A stretch of 64,000 bases of DNA from Galeruca laticollis (Eukaryota; Arthropoda; Insecta; Coleoptera; Chrysomelidae): contig OY998175.1 in NCBI GenBank assembly GCA_963921935.1, positions 179,525,262-179,589,261 on the forward strand. Direction: 5' to 3'. Under the pieces are notes generated by a model. It had not been told where the DNA came from. It ran no database searches and saw only the letters and a program-made list of their open reading frames with translations. The translations under genes were made by a program, and so were the position numbers. Below, one piece after another: positions 63,699 to 64,000 of the stretch (the first letter of the stretch is position 1; every line of letters begins with the position of its first letter).

Positions 63699-64000
63699 CC
63701 CCCCTCAGATCGGAAAAAATGTTGGTCTCGCGGTCGCGAAAGCAGGCGGATAGTTGGATGATTTTGGGTGCAGTGGCGGTTTATTGTGTTGGCTTGCTTA
63801 GTACGGGATGTTGAGCTTTCTCCACTCGGCCAACGTGTATCGGTACCTCCGTCTACCGTTCTTTGGTCTATTTCTTAGGTGCTCTGGTACAAGGGTGGCC
63901 AGATACTTTTAGTGACCGATTTCTCATTTCCATGAGTAGGTGCCACTCGTTCTCCACTGTTTTCCCTGGAGTTGGGGGCCGGTTGGTTTCTTCCTCCTCT
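63699..64000 (-). other. Internal 3' sequence of the LTR retrotransposon
   Basis: Begins with the polypurine tract (63699-63706). The remaining 290 bp are GC-richer than the window average and non-coding as far as seen; the element continues outside the window. Confidence 0.5.

Noticed and set aside
7520..64000. CRISPR arrays, bacterial operons, ribosome binding sites
   Set aside because: The sequence is eukaryotic (spliced genes, retroelements). The regular arrays have no unique spacers between short repeats.
59696..64000. Next bestrophin exon (VVTLAVY... block)
   Set aside because: Searched by eye on the + strand for the expected block; nothing matched, so the exon is probably beyond the window.

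Overview
The window is a stretch of insect nuclear DNA, very AT-rich and dominated by transposable elements. The only host gene I can support is a bestrophin (anion channel) gene on the + strand. Four internal coding exons (45707-45817, 46655-46826, 59206-59408, 59527-59695) are in matching phase with GT/AG borders. Its first coding exon and its 3' part were not found. The insect assignment rests on the bestrophin exons and on the mix of mariner, gypsy with tRNA-Lys primer sites, hAT, Penelope, Crypton-like and non-LTR elements. A beetle is a guess.

Layout. 1-7.9 kb: AT-rich DNA, a cluster of about 340-bp repeats separated by (TA)n, a foldback MITE, and the 5' part of a gypsy-like retrotransposon (duplicated primer sites, gag, protease). 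7.9-17.2 kb: a second gypsy-like element on the - strand, broken by an internally deleted mariner (8773-9686) and by a 5.7-kb Mutator-like element. The latter has about 220-bp inverted ends, an 11-bp target duplication and a satellite array of about 141-bp units in its middle. 17.7-20.4 kb: two dead non-LTR fragments. 20.9-33.3 kb: a CR1/Jockey-like non-LTR element on the - strand, split inside its reverse transcriptase by a 9-kb gypsy-type LTR retrotransposon (21561-30615, TSD AGTT). 33.7-36 kb: another non-LTR fragment and about 180-bp tandem repeats. 36.8-40.3 kb: palindromic elements and a tyrosine-recombinase (Crypton-like) element with an apparently intact two-exon gene. 41.0-45.5 kb: a hAT element (ZMYM1-like transposase) with a perfect 8-bp TSD, itself interrupted. 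45.7-59.7 kb: bestrophin exons, with a 12.4-kb intron filled by a MITE, repeats, a Penelope-like element cut by a non-LTR 3' end, and a second tyrosine-recombinase element. This second element has long inverted ends, one of them split by a Tc1-like foldback. 60-64 kb: a DDE-transposase relic, a large foldback, and an LTR carrying a series of hairpins with a common loop.

The most interesting signals are (i) two tyrosine-recombinase elements with terminal inverted repeats, one of which has spawned a foldback MITE; (ii) a family of palindromes in this half of the window that share a core of the form CGAG-spacer-CGAG and lie beside these recombinase genes; (iii) a higher-order satellite of 7 x 141 bp inside a Mutator-like element; and (iv) a run of hairpins with a conserved loop in a retrotransposon LTR. 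All readings are by eye; family names come from motifs, not from database searches.
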